Origin: an uncultured Lachnospiraceae bacterium
Lineage (GTDB): Bacteria > Bacillota > Clostridia > Lachnospirales > Lachnospiraceae
NCBI GenBank assembly: GCA_910586555.1
Contig: CAJUJY010000010.1
Coordinates: forward strand, 20,821-84,820
Direction of reading: 5' to 3'
DNA length: 64,000 nucleotides
Position numbers and translations under genes: made by a program. Positions 27,508 to 36,631 of the stretch are shown here, one piece after another; within the stretch, counting starts at the first letter, position 1; each line of letters begins with the position of its first letter. The notes under the pieces are model-generated. The model did not search any database. It was not told the DNA's origin and saw only the letters and a list, made by a program, of their open reading frames with translations.

Positions 27508-27629
27508 AACATCTCCTTAATTTATGCTGATTTTCCAATTATCATTCTACCATAAAACTGCCCATATTTGGAGATGAAATTATAAAAAATAACGCCCCGC
27601 AGAAGCAGAGCGCCTTATCAGCCTTTGTA

Positions 27630-27944
27630 TTATACATTGTCATCATGGACGGACTTTAGGAATTTCCTCATCTGCTCCCTGGTGATTGCCTCCATATGCT
27701 CCTGTTTTTTTCTGTTTTCCTCAGAGGGTGAAAAATCTGCATTGCCAATAAATTTTTCAATTAACATTGTAAGCATCATTTTCCCTGTGCCATTCATTTT
27801 TGCAGGCTGGTTTGTTCCCACTAAAGAAGCGCCATAAATATAGTACAGGCACATTACAGGAAGTTCTTCTGGTGTCTGTACAGTACGTTTTGAATCGTAG
27901 AACTGTATAAGAAATGAAATGGCCGCCCGATAGCCAACTGGGCA
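27630..27944 (-). pseudogene. Decayed gene fragment, unidentified
   Basis: The minus strand is open from just after a TAA (27945-27947) to a stop at 27630, with no good start codon. The product would read AISFLIQFYDSKRTVQ, then PEELPVMCLYYIYGASLVGT, and a charged helix-rich end. It has the look of real coding sequence with no start, so it is probably the 3' part of a lost gene. I do not recognise the family. The region 27508-28144 around it holds no intact gene. Confidence 0.45.
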
Positions 27945-28055
27945 TTAGTCCGTAACCAGCTTGCCATAGATGACAAAATGCAGGCACGTATTCTGAAATA
28001 TGAACAGTATTAATTCTGGCATACAAAACCAACAGCTTTGAAAACTGCCAATAAA

Positions 28056-28138
28056 GAAAATATATAAACTTACACATTTTACTTGACAAACCCGTAAGGA
28101 AAATATATAAACTTACACATTTTATTTGACAAACCCGT
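28056..28138. repeat. Two-copy 40-base repeat with 43-base period and promoter-like sequences
   Basis: Copies at 28056-28095 and 28099-28138 differ at one base. Each reads as a possible promoter on the minus strand (TTGTCA-17-TATATA), and the plus strand of the junction reads TTGACA-17-TATAAA. It sits just past the stop of the Rpn gene and before the decayed fragment. It is probably a tandem duplication at the end of an older element. Confidence 0.7.
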
Positions 28139-28144
28139 GTTTTC

Positions 28145-29056
28145 TTACTTCATATCTTTCTTTTTGATAATGTCAAGCACCTCTGCTTCTGTAAGCTGCA
28201 CTTTCTTGGCTATTTCATTGGTATTCATATTCATTTCATAATACGCATAAACCATTCCCTCCTGCCTGCCTTCCTGTCTGCCCCTTTTCATGCCTTCTTC
28301 TATCCCTTCTTCTCTGCCTTCTTCTCTGTTATACTTTATCGCATCTTCAATGTTCCATTCTTCTAACATAAGCTCCATCATTTCTCCGCTCCTTTCTTCC
28401 ATAAAACCAGCAAGTATGTTTTCTTCCCTGCACCACTCTACAGCTTCTTTAAGTGCCTCTGTAAATGTATATCCCCGTGTATGTTTTAACTTTTCAGCTT
28501 TCTTTACAAATGCAATGTAACCACCAAGTATATTATTTTTATCTTCATCTTTTATTACTTTTATATCCAGCTCTAAAAACGAATTGTCCCTGTACTCCTC
28601 TGGAAAAGTATCTGTTAAGTGCATGTAGTCCCCACATTCTTTATTGCCTGTATAAACAACATAAAATTCAGGGGCAGGGAGCGTTATAAGCTTACTGGAA
28701 TACAATGATTTATAATCACCATTCCTTTTTATTATTTTCTCATATTCCTCTGCTATGTATAACAAAATCCTTACTGGCATGTTAGGGTTAATTGTGGACT
28801 GGTGTTCCGAAAGTATAATAAGTTTATCCCTTACCCCCATTGCAGCATCATTATACCTGCGTATTAAAAGTACATTCTCCAGTGCAATTTCTTCAATGTC
28901 ATCTACTGTTACTTCTGTATCCTCTGGGTGGAGGACTTTATATAATTCTAAAAGGGTTTCTTTGCTGCCAAACAATGCAGTGAATACAGAGTCCTTGTAT
29001 TTTCTGTTTGGTTTAGCCATGTCCTGTCTGGTACTGCCTGTATCTTCTTTTTCCAT
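28145..29056 (-). CDS. Rpn-type PD-(D/E)XK nuclease / putative transposase
   Basis: A 303-residue protein of the PDDEXK_2/Rpn family. The N-terminus has the KPNRKYKDSVFTALFG start seen in the group, then LLIRRYNDAAMGVRDKLIILSEHQSTINPNMPVR (split here: RDKLIILSEHQST and NPNMPVR), where Asp and Glu-x-Gln supply the metal site. The C-terminus is a repetitive EEGREEGIEEGMKRGRQEG coil. Family members promote recombination and often occur in several copies per genome. The promoter with a palindrome (29156-29207) is 100 bases upstream. Confidence 0.85.
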   Translation of the reverse strand: MEKEDTGSTRQDMAKPNRKYKDSVFTALFGSKETLLELYKVLHPEDTEVTVDDIEEIALENVLLIRRYNDAAMGVRDKLIILSEHQSTINPNMPVRILLYIAEEYEKIIKRNGDYKSLYSSKLITLPAPEFYVVYTGNKECGDYMHLTDTFPEEYRDNSFLELDIKVIKDEDKNNILGGYIAFVKKAEKLKHTRGYTFTEALKEAVEWCREENILAGFMEERSGEMMELMLEEWNIEDAIKYNREEGREEGIEEGMKRGRQEGRQEGMVYAYYEMNMNTNEIAKKVQLTEAEVLDIIKKKDMK

Positions 29057-29428
29057 AACTGTAATAACTGCCTTCCATTTTCTTTTTATTATACCATTAC
29101 TACAAGCCTGTTACAAGATAATATATATATTAAGATATTTATGGCAGATGTTTAAATTATAGCATGTTGTATGAAACATCTTAAATAATGTTTTTCATAC
29201 AACATGCCATGCCTGTTAAATTAAAAACTGAAAATGTTGCAAATTAGTTGCAATAACAATAAATATTTTTCTGAAACCCTTGTTTTTTAAGCATTACGCT
29301 AACATATCATATTGCTGCCGTGGCAAATAAATAGTATTTTTATCATATTTTTTATATCCCTTCATAAGCCTTCAAATCTTGATACTTCAAGCTTTTTTGC
29401 ATTTTTTCATTTAGGGCATTCCCCTTTA
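29057..29428. other. Intergenic region between hsdR and the Rpn gene
   Basis: This 372-base gap contains the Rpn gene promoter with its palindrome (29156-29207) and a CTTGA/TCAAG hairpin near 29380 after hsdR. I see no gene. Confidence 0.6.
29156..29207 (-). promoter_or_regulatory. Rpn-gene promoter overlapped by a 15-base palindrome
   Basis: On the minus strand TATAAT (29156-29161) lies 17 bases from TTAAGA (29179-29184). A perfect inverted repeat GCATGTTGTATGAAA (29162-29176) / TTTCATACAACATGC (29193-29207) covers the spacer and the area upstream of the -35. It looks like an operator or a cruciform site. Confidence 0.55.
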
Positions 29429-32398
29429 TTAGTCAATCAATGGTGCAATTTCTGGCATCAGTATTTCTTTAAATTCATCAATCATTAACTTTCTGAATTT
29501 AAATTTTGGTATTGCATCTGGTATTGCCTCTTTATAAGCTGTATAATCAGCACTATCCTTTAGTTTATTCTCATTGGCAAGTTCTCCATCTCTGTAATTA
29601 TATGCTTCATATTTGACATCATCCACTTTAAGATACCACTTCCTGGCAAACTTTTGTATTTCTTTATCAATAGCCGCATAACGCATTTGATTTATAATTA
29701 CCGATATATCCTGCCCGGCATATTTTTCTCTGTCTGTTTCTATTTCATCAACAACCTTCGTCAGCAGTACACCAAGTTTAGGATTATCACCTGAAAACTC
29801 AACAATAATCTCTCGGAGCGTTCTTATTTTTGCTTCAAAAGATGCCTCGTCATAGTCCTCTAAAGACTGGTCTAAGGACTCAACAAATCCCCGTAATAAT
29901 TCTACAATGTATTCAAAATCAATACGTAATTTGCTGTATGCTATAAGTTCATAGTCATCACGTACAGGATCGTCCACAGAATCTGTGTCATTCCCCGGCT
30001 TTTTTAGTTCTTCCATTACATTTTTATACATTGCAGCAAAATCTTCATATTCCGCCTCACTAAATCCCCACTCATTAAGTACACTGTTATTGTATATGGA
30101 AAAGGACTTCAGATGTGCGAAATCATGGTCTAAAGCGCGGAAAAGCTGTATAAACGCTTTTTTCTGTTTACGGGAAAGTCCTGCAATTTCTTCTGGTGTC
30201 TGCGCCAGATTCCGTACCGCCTTGAGTGAAATTGCAAATGACTTTTTCACATCATCCCAATCTTCTGCAACCGGATTTCCATCACCTCCACGGGAGTACA
30301 GCATAAGGGCATCATTAATAGCACTTTTAAACTTATCATGTGCTTGGAACGTCACAATCTGTCCGTATTGTTTCCCTTCATCAAACAGCCTGTTCGTGCG
30401 GGAAAATGCCTGAATAATATTCTGCGGGGCCATTGGCTGTCTGTCAATAAAAAGAGTTGAAAGACAAGGGGCATCAAATCCCGTAAGAAGCCTGTCCACA
30501 ACTATAACAATGTCAAGTTGCTGCTCCCTGTTAAGATATTTTTTATCCTTACGTGCAAGGCGGTCATTCAGGTTACTGTTATACGCATTGATTTCTTCTA
30601 TACCAAAATGAGTTCCAAACATCTGGTTATAATCGTCCAGTGATTTTTTCATTTTTTTCTGGTTAACCTGTGAAGCCTCCTCATTCTCGGAAACAGAATA
30701 GGTTATGGCAAACTTCGGAAAATCAGGGAGTGCCTTGTGTATATCACCACTAATTTTTAACTCATCCTCACCGTTTGTTATTTTTTTGAGAAGGTCATAG
30801 TATTTCTGTGCAATGGCGATGGACTTGACTGTCAAAAGTGCCTCATAAGTCCTTCCGCGTCCATTCTGCATTCCAAACTTGGTATAGGATTGATTTAGAA
30901 TAACATTTAGAACACTGCGCATATGTGTTTCTGTATCATACAGTTGCGCCTCCTCTTCTAAAGATATCCCTTTTGGTCCAAGATTCTCAACCATAAAACC
31001 AAGTACAGCCTCGTCATGAATCGCCTCTTTAATGGTATAGCTGTGTAAAGGCTTGCCATTATTCCCATACAACTGGTCAGTCGTTTGAGGCAAATCACCT
31101 TTCTGCTCATATTTATTTTCTTCAAAAATAGGCGTTCCTGTAAAGCCATACCATAACGAATTATTAAAAAAACGTTCTAAATCACGTTTTGTCTGCGGAG
31201 TGACTGCCCTATGGCATTCGTCTACCACAAATGCAAGTTTCAAGCCTTTTATTTTTTCGTATTGTCTGCTTCCCTCTTTTAGCCGCTTACTGACCATAAT
31301 CTGCATTTTCTGTCTTGTTGTAACAATCATCTGGCGGCTGTCATCAGTCATCCGCCCAATCAACGTATCAACATAATCCGTATCATCTACATCAACCGTA
31401 TCGTTTTCTGCATATGACTGAAAAGCCAGTTTTGTCTGTGTATCCAAGTCCTTCCGGTCAATCAGGAACACTGTCTTATCAATTGACGGAATATCCATAA
31501 GCAAATTACGGGTTGCTTTATATGATGTCATAGTCTTGCCAGAACCCGTTGTATGCCAGATAAAACCTGATTTTCCCTTCTTAGAAGCCTCGCGCATTGC
31601 TTCAATAGCATGAATCTGATATGGGCGCAGGATAAGAAGCTTTTTCTTATCGTTATCTAACACAGTATATTTCGCCACCATCTCATGCGCCTCTGGAATT
31701 TTAAGTACAGCTTCCGCAAAATCAATGTAATTGCAAACAGGCAGGTTTTCTTTGTCAAGCCAGCCGGATATAAATTTTTTGTTCAGCTCTGTATCTCTTG
31801 CGGCGGCAAAATATTTTGTATCTACAGCATTGCTCACCACAAACATCTGCACATTTGAAAAGATACCGTGAAATTTACCCTCAGCAATATACTTCTTTAT
31901 CTGCCGGAAACCATCCATATAAGAATGTTCTTTATTTTTTAATTCTATATGTATTAGAGGTATGCCATTAATAAGCAGGGAAACGTCAAACCGCCTGTTT
32001 CTGCTTCCCTCATCTTCCTTGGAGTGAAACGCCTGATATTGGTTTATTACTTCATATACGCTCGTTCCTCCAGCAATATGTTCATTATTCATAACAACAA
32101 GATGGAGTGTTTCATTTCCCCTCTGCACATGCACATACACCTTGCCATTTTCGCCAATCAGCCATTTGCCAGCATCATAAAAGGAAGCATGGGACAAATC
32201 ATTCTTAATCTTTGCAAATTCTGACACACTTAACGGTGTGTCACCTAGTTTTGCCTTATTATTCTGTTCCAAGATAAATTTGAAATTATCCCATAGTTGT
32301 TCTTCTGTTCTGATATCTGGGCGGTATGTCCATTGCGACTCATTGCAGCATAGCTGGTCAATCAGCTTTTTTTCTATTACTGATTCTAATTCTGCCAT
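29429..32398 (-). CDS. hsdR: Type I restriction enzyme R subunit
   Basis: The motor and nuclease subunit of a type I system, 989 residues. The N-terminal PD-(D/E)XK nuclease has D138 and E152-x-K154 (HIELKNK). The superfamily 2 helicase follows with Walker A TGSGKT at 284-289, VDECHRA in motif II and QAFSRTNR in motif VI, then a helical C-terminus. It ends the hsdM-hsdS-hsdR operon and starts five bases after hsdS with AAAGGATAA upstream. All active-site motifs are intact. Confidence 0.96.
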   Translation of the reverse strand: MAELESVIEKKLIDQLCCNESQWTYRPDIRTEEQLWDNFKFILEQNNKAKLGDTPLSVSEFAKIKNDLSHASFYDAGKWLIGENGKVYVHVQRGNETLHLVVMNNEHIAGGTSVYEVINQYQAFHSKEDEGSRNRRFDVSLLINGIPLIHIELKNKEHSYMDGFRQIKKYIAEGKFHGIFSNVQMFVVSNAVDTKYFAAARDTELNKKFISGWLDKENLPVCNYIDFAEAVLKIPEAHEMVAKYTVLDNDKKKLLILRPYQIHAIEAMREASKKGKSGFIWHTTGSGKTMTSYKATRNLLMDIPSIDKTVFLIDRKDLDTQTKLAFQSYAENDTVDVDDTDYVDTLIGRMTDDSRQMIVTTRQKMQIMVSKRLKEGSRQYEKIKGLKLAFVVDECHRAVTPQTKRDLERFFNNSLWYGFTGTPIFEENKYEQKGDLPQTTDQLYGNNGKPLHSYTIKEAIHDEAVLGFMVENLGPKGISLEEEAQLYDTETHMRSVLNVILNQSYTKFGMQNGRGRTYEALLTVKSIAIAQKYYDLLKKITNGEDELKISGDIHKALPDFPKFAITYSVSENEEASQVNQKKMKKSLDDYNQMFGTHFGIEEINAYNSNLNDRLARKDKKYLNREQQLDIVIVVDRLLTGFDAPCLSTLFIDRQPMAPQNIIQAFSRTNRLFDEGKQYGQIVTFQAHDKFKSAINDALMLYSRGGDGNPVAEDWDDVKKSFAISLKAVRNLAQTPEEIAGLSRKQKKAFIQLFRALDHDFAHLKSFSIYNNSVLNEWGFSEAEYEDFAAMYKNVMEELKKPGNDTDSVDDPVRDDYELIAYSKLRIDFEYIVELLRGFVESLDQSLEDYDEASFEAKIRTLREIIVEFSGDNPKLGVLLTKVVDEIETDREKYAGQDISVIINQMRYAAIDKEIQKFARKWYLKVDDVKYEAYNYRDGELANENKLKDSADYTAYKEAIPDAIPKFKFRKLMIDEFKEILMPEIAPLID

Positions 32399-32403
32399 AG
32401 CCG

Positions 32404-33663
32404 TTATCCTTTCTTTGGAAACATATTTTGTAGCATAAAACGCTTTACTTCTTTTAGATTGTCACACTTATGCTGGTGAAGAGTGATAAGGTGGTCAAGG
32501 TTACGGAAATAGTTTCCAATTTGTTGTTGTTCATCTAATGAGGGCACTAACATTTCTTCTTTCAAAAAGAAATCCTCATCAAGTTTATTTGAAGATGTAT
32601 ATGATATTTCTATACATTTCAGCAGTTTAGATGACATAATCTTCTCAATTTGTATTACATACTTCCAGTAAGCTTCATCATAATCATCAATATGCATATA
32701 AATCGGGAAAAGCTCAGAAATAATGCCATCTCCAATGTCGTTAGCAACAAATCTTCCATATTTATATTCAGCATTTGAGTGTCCTTCAAATGCAATATCA
32801 CCACGCCTCATTACATAAGTTCGAGTATCAATATTATTTGAAGTAACTTTGCCAGGTTCTTGAAAATACATTTTAGCAACAGAAATCCATCGTGTATTAT
32901 CAAACTGTCCGTTGTTTCTTTCCATTCTTCTTTTAAACATTGTACCAAACTTACGCTGTTCCCAACCTCCAGTAAATCCCACAAAACGAATCTCTGGAAT
33001 TAACTCACCACTCTTGGGAAACATTTTTTGGAGCATAAATTTTTTTAATTGTTTCATCTCATCACACTTACGCTGGTGAAGGGTGATGAGGTGGTCAAGG
33101 TGCACAAAATAAGTACCAATTTTTTCCTGTTCCTCAACAGATTTGGGATAAATAATATCTGTATTCTGCATGGCAGATTTAGAAATTGATGTTACTTTTA
33201 TCCCCTGCATAAGTGGTATAAGTTGTTGATGAAAAATACTTGAATTAAAATAGTATCCCAAATATCCTGTTGCAAATTTCAACTGTGGTCTATATGGAAT
33301 TGTATGCAGTCCGGACAGTATTGTTTCATCTGTCAATCCTGCTATTTCACTACATTTACCTACTGTTTTATCTTCTGCCGTATCTGCAAAAATCACATCA
33401 CCATTTTGTAAAAAAGAAGATTTGTATTTTTCAACAACAGCGTTATCTATAATATTTGGCATCTGCTCATTTTTTACATCTATTACTTCTCCATATTTAA
33501 CAAGAACATCTCCATAATGAACATTCTTTATAGTGCCTTCTTCGTATGTCAGTTCTGATCTTGACAAAGTATTATTTTGCAAGTTACATAACGTATCCCC
33601 TAGCTTCCTCTGTTCCCAACCGCCATCAAATCCCTTAAATCTTATATCCGGTATATCCGCCAT
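32404..33663 (-). CDS. hsdS: Type I restriction-modification specificity subunit
   Basis: Recognises the target DNA for HsdM and HsdR. It has 419 residues made of two target-recognition domains (about 15-165 and 230-375), each followed by a conserved helix. The halves repeat: RFKGFDGGWEQRKLG and RFVGFTGGWEQRKFG at the starts, and HLDHLITLHQRKCDEM and NLDHLITLHQHKCDNL in the spacer helices. The two DNA copies of the helix (near 32460-32500 and 33060-33105) are close enough for recombination. The start has GGGAGGTG upstream. Confidence 0.95.
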   Translation of the reverse strand: MADIPDIRFKGFDGGWEQRKLGDTLCNLQNNTLSRSELTYEEGTIKNVHYGDVLVKYGEVIDVKNEQMPNIIDNAVVEKYKSSFLQNGDVIFADTAEDKTVGKCSEIAGLTDETILSGLHTIPYRPQLKFATGYLGYYFNSSIFHQQLIPLMQGIKVTSISKSAMQNTDIIYPKSVEEQEKIGTYFVHLDHLITLHQRKCDEMKQLKKFMLQKMFPKSGELIPEIRFVGFTGGWEQRKFGTMFKRRMERNNGQFDNTRWISVAKMYFQEPGKVTSNNIDTRTYVMRRGDIAFEGHSNAEYKYGRFVANDIGDGIISELFPIYMHIDDYDEAYWKYVIQIEKIMSSKLLKCIEISYTSSNKLDEDFFLKEEMLVPSLDEQQQIGNYFRNLDHLITLHQHKCDNLKEVKRFMLQNMFPKKG

Positions 33664-33665
33664 TG

Positions 33666-35261
33666 TTACACCTCCCGAAGAACGCTGATAAGTTCTTCTA
33701 CTGCATCTTTTATCTCTGGCTTAGAAAAGGCCAGATTCCCCATCATTTCAAGCAAAGCAGCATTACTCTCTTTGATAGCCTTGTTTGTCGTTTTTATGCT
33801 TTCTGAAAGCTGGTGGAGGTCAATTTCCTGTTCTTCCTCGCTTGTGTCAATATATCTTGGAATATTCAAATTATAATCATTGGCTTTTATATCTTCAAAA
33901 GATGCCAGATAAGCCTCTTTATCAACAGACACCCTGTTGCGGTACAGTTCAAGCACATGGCCAATATGCTTTTCATGCATTACATTCTGCTTTTTTTCTT
34001 TTTCATACAGTTTTGAGGCATCAATAAACAGAACATCCCGCCCTTCCCTATGTTTTTTCAGAACGATAATACACGTAGGGATAGAAGTATTGTAAAACAT
34101 ATTTGCAGGAAGCCCGATTACTGCATAAACCGATCCGTTTTCAAGCAGAATCTGCCGTATTGTCCCTTCCGCAGCACCTCTGAACAAAACTCCGTGTGGA
34201 AGAACAATCGCCATTGTTCCCGTCTGTTTTAAATGATAGAAACCATGAAGCAAAAAAGCATAGTCAGCTTTGGACTTTGGAGCAAGTTTCCCTCCATAAT
34301 CCATAAATCTCTCATCCTGTTTAAATCCCTCTGCTGCAGACCAATTAGCTGAATAAGGCGGATTCATAGTTACCGCATCAAACTCTGTTTCCTCATCTGC
34401 TGGCCAGTCAGCATCAAGGGTATCTCCGTTGCGCAGGTGCTGATTCTCTGGTAAAACACCATGCAGAAACATATTCATACGCGCTAAATTATATGTTGAT
34501 GGCATAAGTTCCTGCCCGTAATATTTTATAAAATCAGGTTTCTTTGAATAGTTCCGGCAACTTAACATCAAAGAAGCCGACCCCATACATGGATCGTATA
34601 CCTGCAATCCCTTTTTCTGTTCCTGGCCAGTCATTACAATCCTGCATAAAATCTGCGCAGGACCGTGGGGAGTATAAAATTCCCCTGCTTTTTTCCCTGT
34701 TTCAGATGCAAACTGGCCAATCAGATATTCGTATGCATTTCCAAGAATATCTCCCTCCGTGTGGATAAGATCAGCACCGTCCAAAACTTTAATAACCTCA
34801 GCAATCGTAGCACTCTGCTTTTGATCCCCTGTCCCAAGCCTGTTTGAATACAAATCCACATCTGCAAACAATCCATTAAAAAGCTCATCAGACTCTTGAA
34901 TCCTATTAAAAGCCGCCTGTAATTTTTCCCTGTTGAATGAATTATTTTTTGCTGCGTTCAACATACTAATGTAAGTCATATCTGGATCAAGTGTATAGTG
35001 CATAGAATCCTTTATTTCCTCAAGCAGGTCAGGAGCATCATATGATTTCATTGCCTCCTCATATACTGACTGTGCCTCACTTAGACTATCAGGTTTTTCA
35101 TCGTTCAATAAGTCATATACCTTTGCTAAGTAGGAGTCAGATAAATACTTATAGAAAACAAGTCCTAAAAGATAGGTCTTATATTCGTTTGCATCCATTT
35201 TTCCCCTCAAAACATCTGCGCCACTCCATAACACTGTCAATAAGTCTTTTCCTTCAGTCAT
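33666..35261 (-). CDS. hsdM: Type I restriction-modification DNA methyltransferase
   Basis: N6-adenine methylase, 531 residues. The N-terminal helical domain is followed by AGEFYTPHGPAQ near 192-203, the SAM site VYDPCMGSASLM (221-232) and catalytic NPPY (300-303). It is the first gene of the operon, start at 35261 with GAGGAG. HsdS follows two bases after its stop. The system is complete and appears functional. Confidence 0.97.
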   Translation of the reverse strand: MTEGKDLLTVLWSGADVLRGKMDANEYKTYLLGLVFYKYLSDSYLAKVYDLLNDEKPDSLSEAQSVYEEAMKSYDAPDLLEEIKDSMHYTLDPDMTYISMLNAAKNNSFNREKLQAAFNRIQESDELFNGLFADVDLYSNRLGTGDQKQSATIAEVIKVLDGADLIHTEGDILGNAYEYLIGQFASETGKKAGEFYTPHGPAQILCRIVMTGQEQKKGLQVYDPCMGSASLMLSCRNYSKKPDFIKYYGQELMPSTYNLARMNMFLHGVLPENQHLRNGDTLDADWPADEETEFDAVTMNPPYSANWSAAEGFKQDERFMDYGGKLAPKSKADYAFLLHGFYHLKQTGTMAIVLPHGVLFRGAAEGTIRQILLENGSVYAVIGLPANMFYNTSIPTCIIVLKKHREGRDVLFIDASKLYEKEKKQNVMHEKHIGHVLELYRNRVSVDKEAYLASFEDIKANDYNLNIPRYIDTSEEEQEIDLHQLSESIKTTNKAIKESNAALLEMMGNLAFSKPEIKDAVEELISVLREV

Positions 35262-35757
35262 AGTACATTCTCCTCATTTTTCATAGTTAATGTTGTTTTA
35301 GATTTTTTCTTTTTATTATATATTTATTGTCCCATCTTCCGTACTCTCCGAGGATTATTTAGCTTTTTTGTATCAATTGGCATAATCTACATACGCCCAT
35401 TCAAAATTGCGTTTTCAATCCTGCATTTTTTACAATAAACTGTCATTCTTCTTTTGTGATATGTTCCATTTTTTGGTAAGCTCTGCTGATGTCATATATT
35501 TTATGTATTTTTCTCCACCAGTTTATCTATAATATATAATGTTTATTATACTCAGGATAGCAAATAGTTTCAAGTCTTCACAGATATTATAAAATATGTT
35601 ATCACTATTGTTCCATTTTACATTATGTATCCAGTACATATTATACATTGTGTTTAAACCTTAATTATGATTGCTTTTTACAACAATATATGATAAAATT
35701 TCTTTAAGATTTTTAACTAGCACATAAAGTAAAGCAGTGGCTTTTGAGGAAATGCAT
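35262..35757. other. Intergenic region upstream of hsdM and the LytTR regulator
   Basis: A 496-base AT-rich gap between divergent genes. Both must be promoted from here, but I found no strong pair of hexamers. A 19-codon minus-strand frame at about 35381-35440 (with YCKKC) is too short to call. I see nothing else. Confidence 0.5.
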
Positions 35758-36489
35758 ATGAAAATAGTAATCTGTGATGACAGCATTGAGGACTTGTTAA
35801 AAATAGAAAAAATCTTATTAAAATATAAAACTTTTTATCCAGACACTGGTTTTGAAATTGAAAAATTTTCTGATGCCTCCCTGTTATATAATAGTATCCA
35901 AGATAATAAACTTGCAGATATATACATACTAGACATAGTTATGTCTGAGAAAAACGGAATTGATATAGGCCACCAGATACGCAGGCACAACAATGATAAA
36001 ATAATTATCTATACTACATTTTCCAGTGACTTTGCACTTGAAGCTTATGATGTATATGCATTAAGGTATATTCTCAAACCATTAAATGAACACAGGATTT
36101 TTGAAGCCCTGGATTATGCAATGTCTTATATAAATATAAAAAAAGAAGCATCATATCTTATAAAAACCAAAAACGGGCTTATGACAATACCATATTCCCA
36201 GATAGAATATATTGAAAATTCTTCCAGGACATTAGAAGTACATCTGGTAAATGGGCAAATTATTAAAAGCATATTTATAAGAAAATCTTTTGAGGAGGAA
36301 ACCGCAGGACTTATAGAAGCTTCCCAGTTTATACAAGTCCATAAATCTTTTCTTATTAATTTAAAATATATAAAACAGCTTGCCAAAAACAATGTTACAA
36401 TGGAAAGTGGAAAGATTATTCCTGTCAGCCAGAAAAGGACTGTAACTGTAAAAAAAGAATACCTGGAATTTTTTTCAAAATATTATTAA
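35758..36489 (+). CDS. LytTR-family response regulator
   Basis: A 243-residue AgrA/LytR-type regulator. The receiver has D8/D9 pocket CDDS, phospho-acceptor D59 (ILDIVMS) and K107. The LytTR DNA-binding domain spans about 140-240 (YIENSSRTLEVHL, FIQVHKSFLINLKYI). I chose the ATG at 35758, seven bases after GAGGA. No histidine kinase is next to it, so it is an orphan. A terminator follows, then a chemoreceptor gene. Confidence 0.93.
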   Translation: MKIVICDDSIEDLLKIEKILLKYKTFYPDTGFEIEKFSDASLLYNSIQDNKLADIYILDIVMSEKNGIDIGHQIRRHNNDKIIIYTTFSSDFALEAYDVYALRYILKPLNEHRIFEALDYAMSYINIKKEASYLIKTKNGLMTIPYSQIEYIENSSRTLEVHLVNGQIIKSIFIRKSFEEETAGLIEASQFIQVHKSFLINLKYIKQLAKNNVTMESGKIIPVSQKRTVTVKKEYLEFFSKYY

Positions 36490-36560
36490 TTAATTTTCCG
36501 TAAGAATTTAATGCATTTTTGCGAAATAAAGAAAATTCCTAAATATTATAAAACATGTAT

Positions 36561-36597
36561 AATGATATCTGCTGCAATTACCAGATATCATTTTTAA
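36561..36597 (+). terminator. Terminator after the LytTR gene
   Basis: AATGATATCTG (36561-36571) pairs with CAGATATCATT (36582-36592), followed by TTTAAATT. It lies between the LytTR gene and the chemoreceptor start. Confidence 0.7.
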
Positions 36598-36631
36598 ATT
36601 GCAGCAAATATTAAGAAGGGAATTTTTAAGC

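Noticed and set aside
27923..28017. Plus-strand frame ending QLAIDDKMQARILKYEQY
   Set aside because: It looks protein-like but is only about 30 codons, lacks a start, and overlaps the minus-strand fragment. I could not decide which is real.
35381..35440. 19-codon minus-strand frame with YCKKC
   Set aside because: It is too short and its ribosome binding site is weak.
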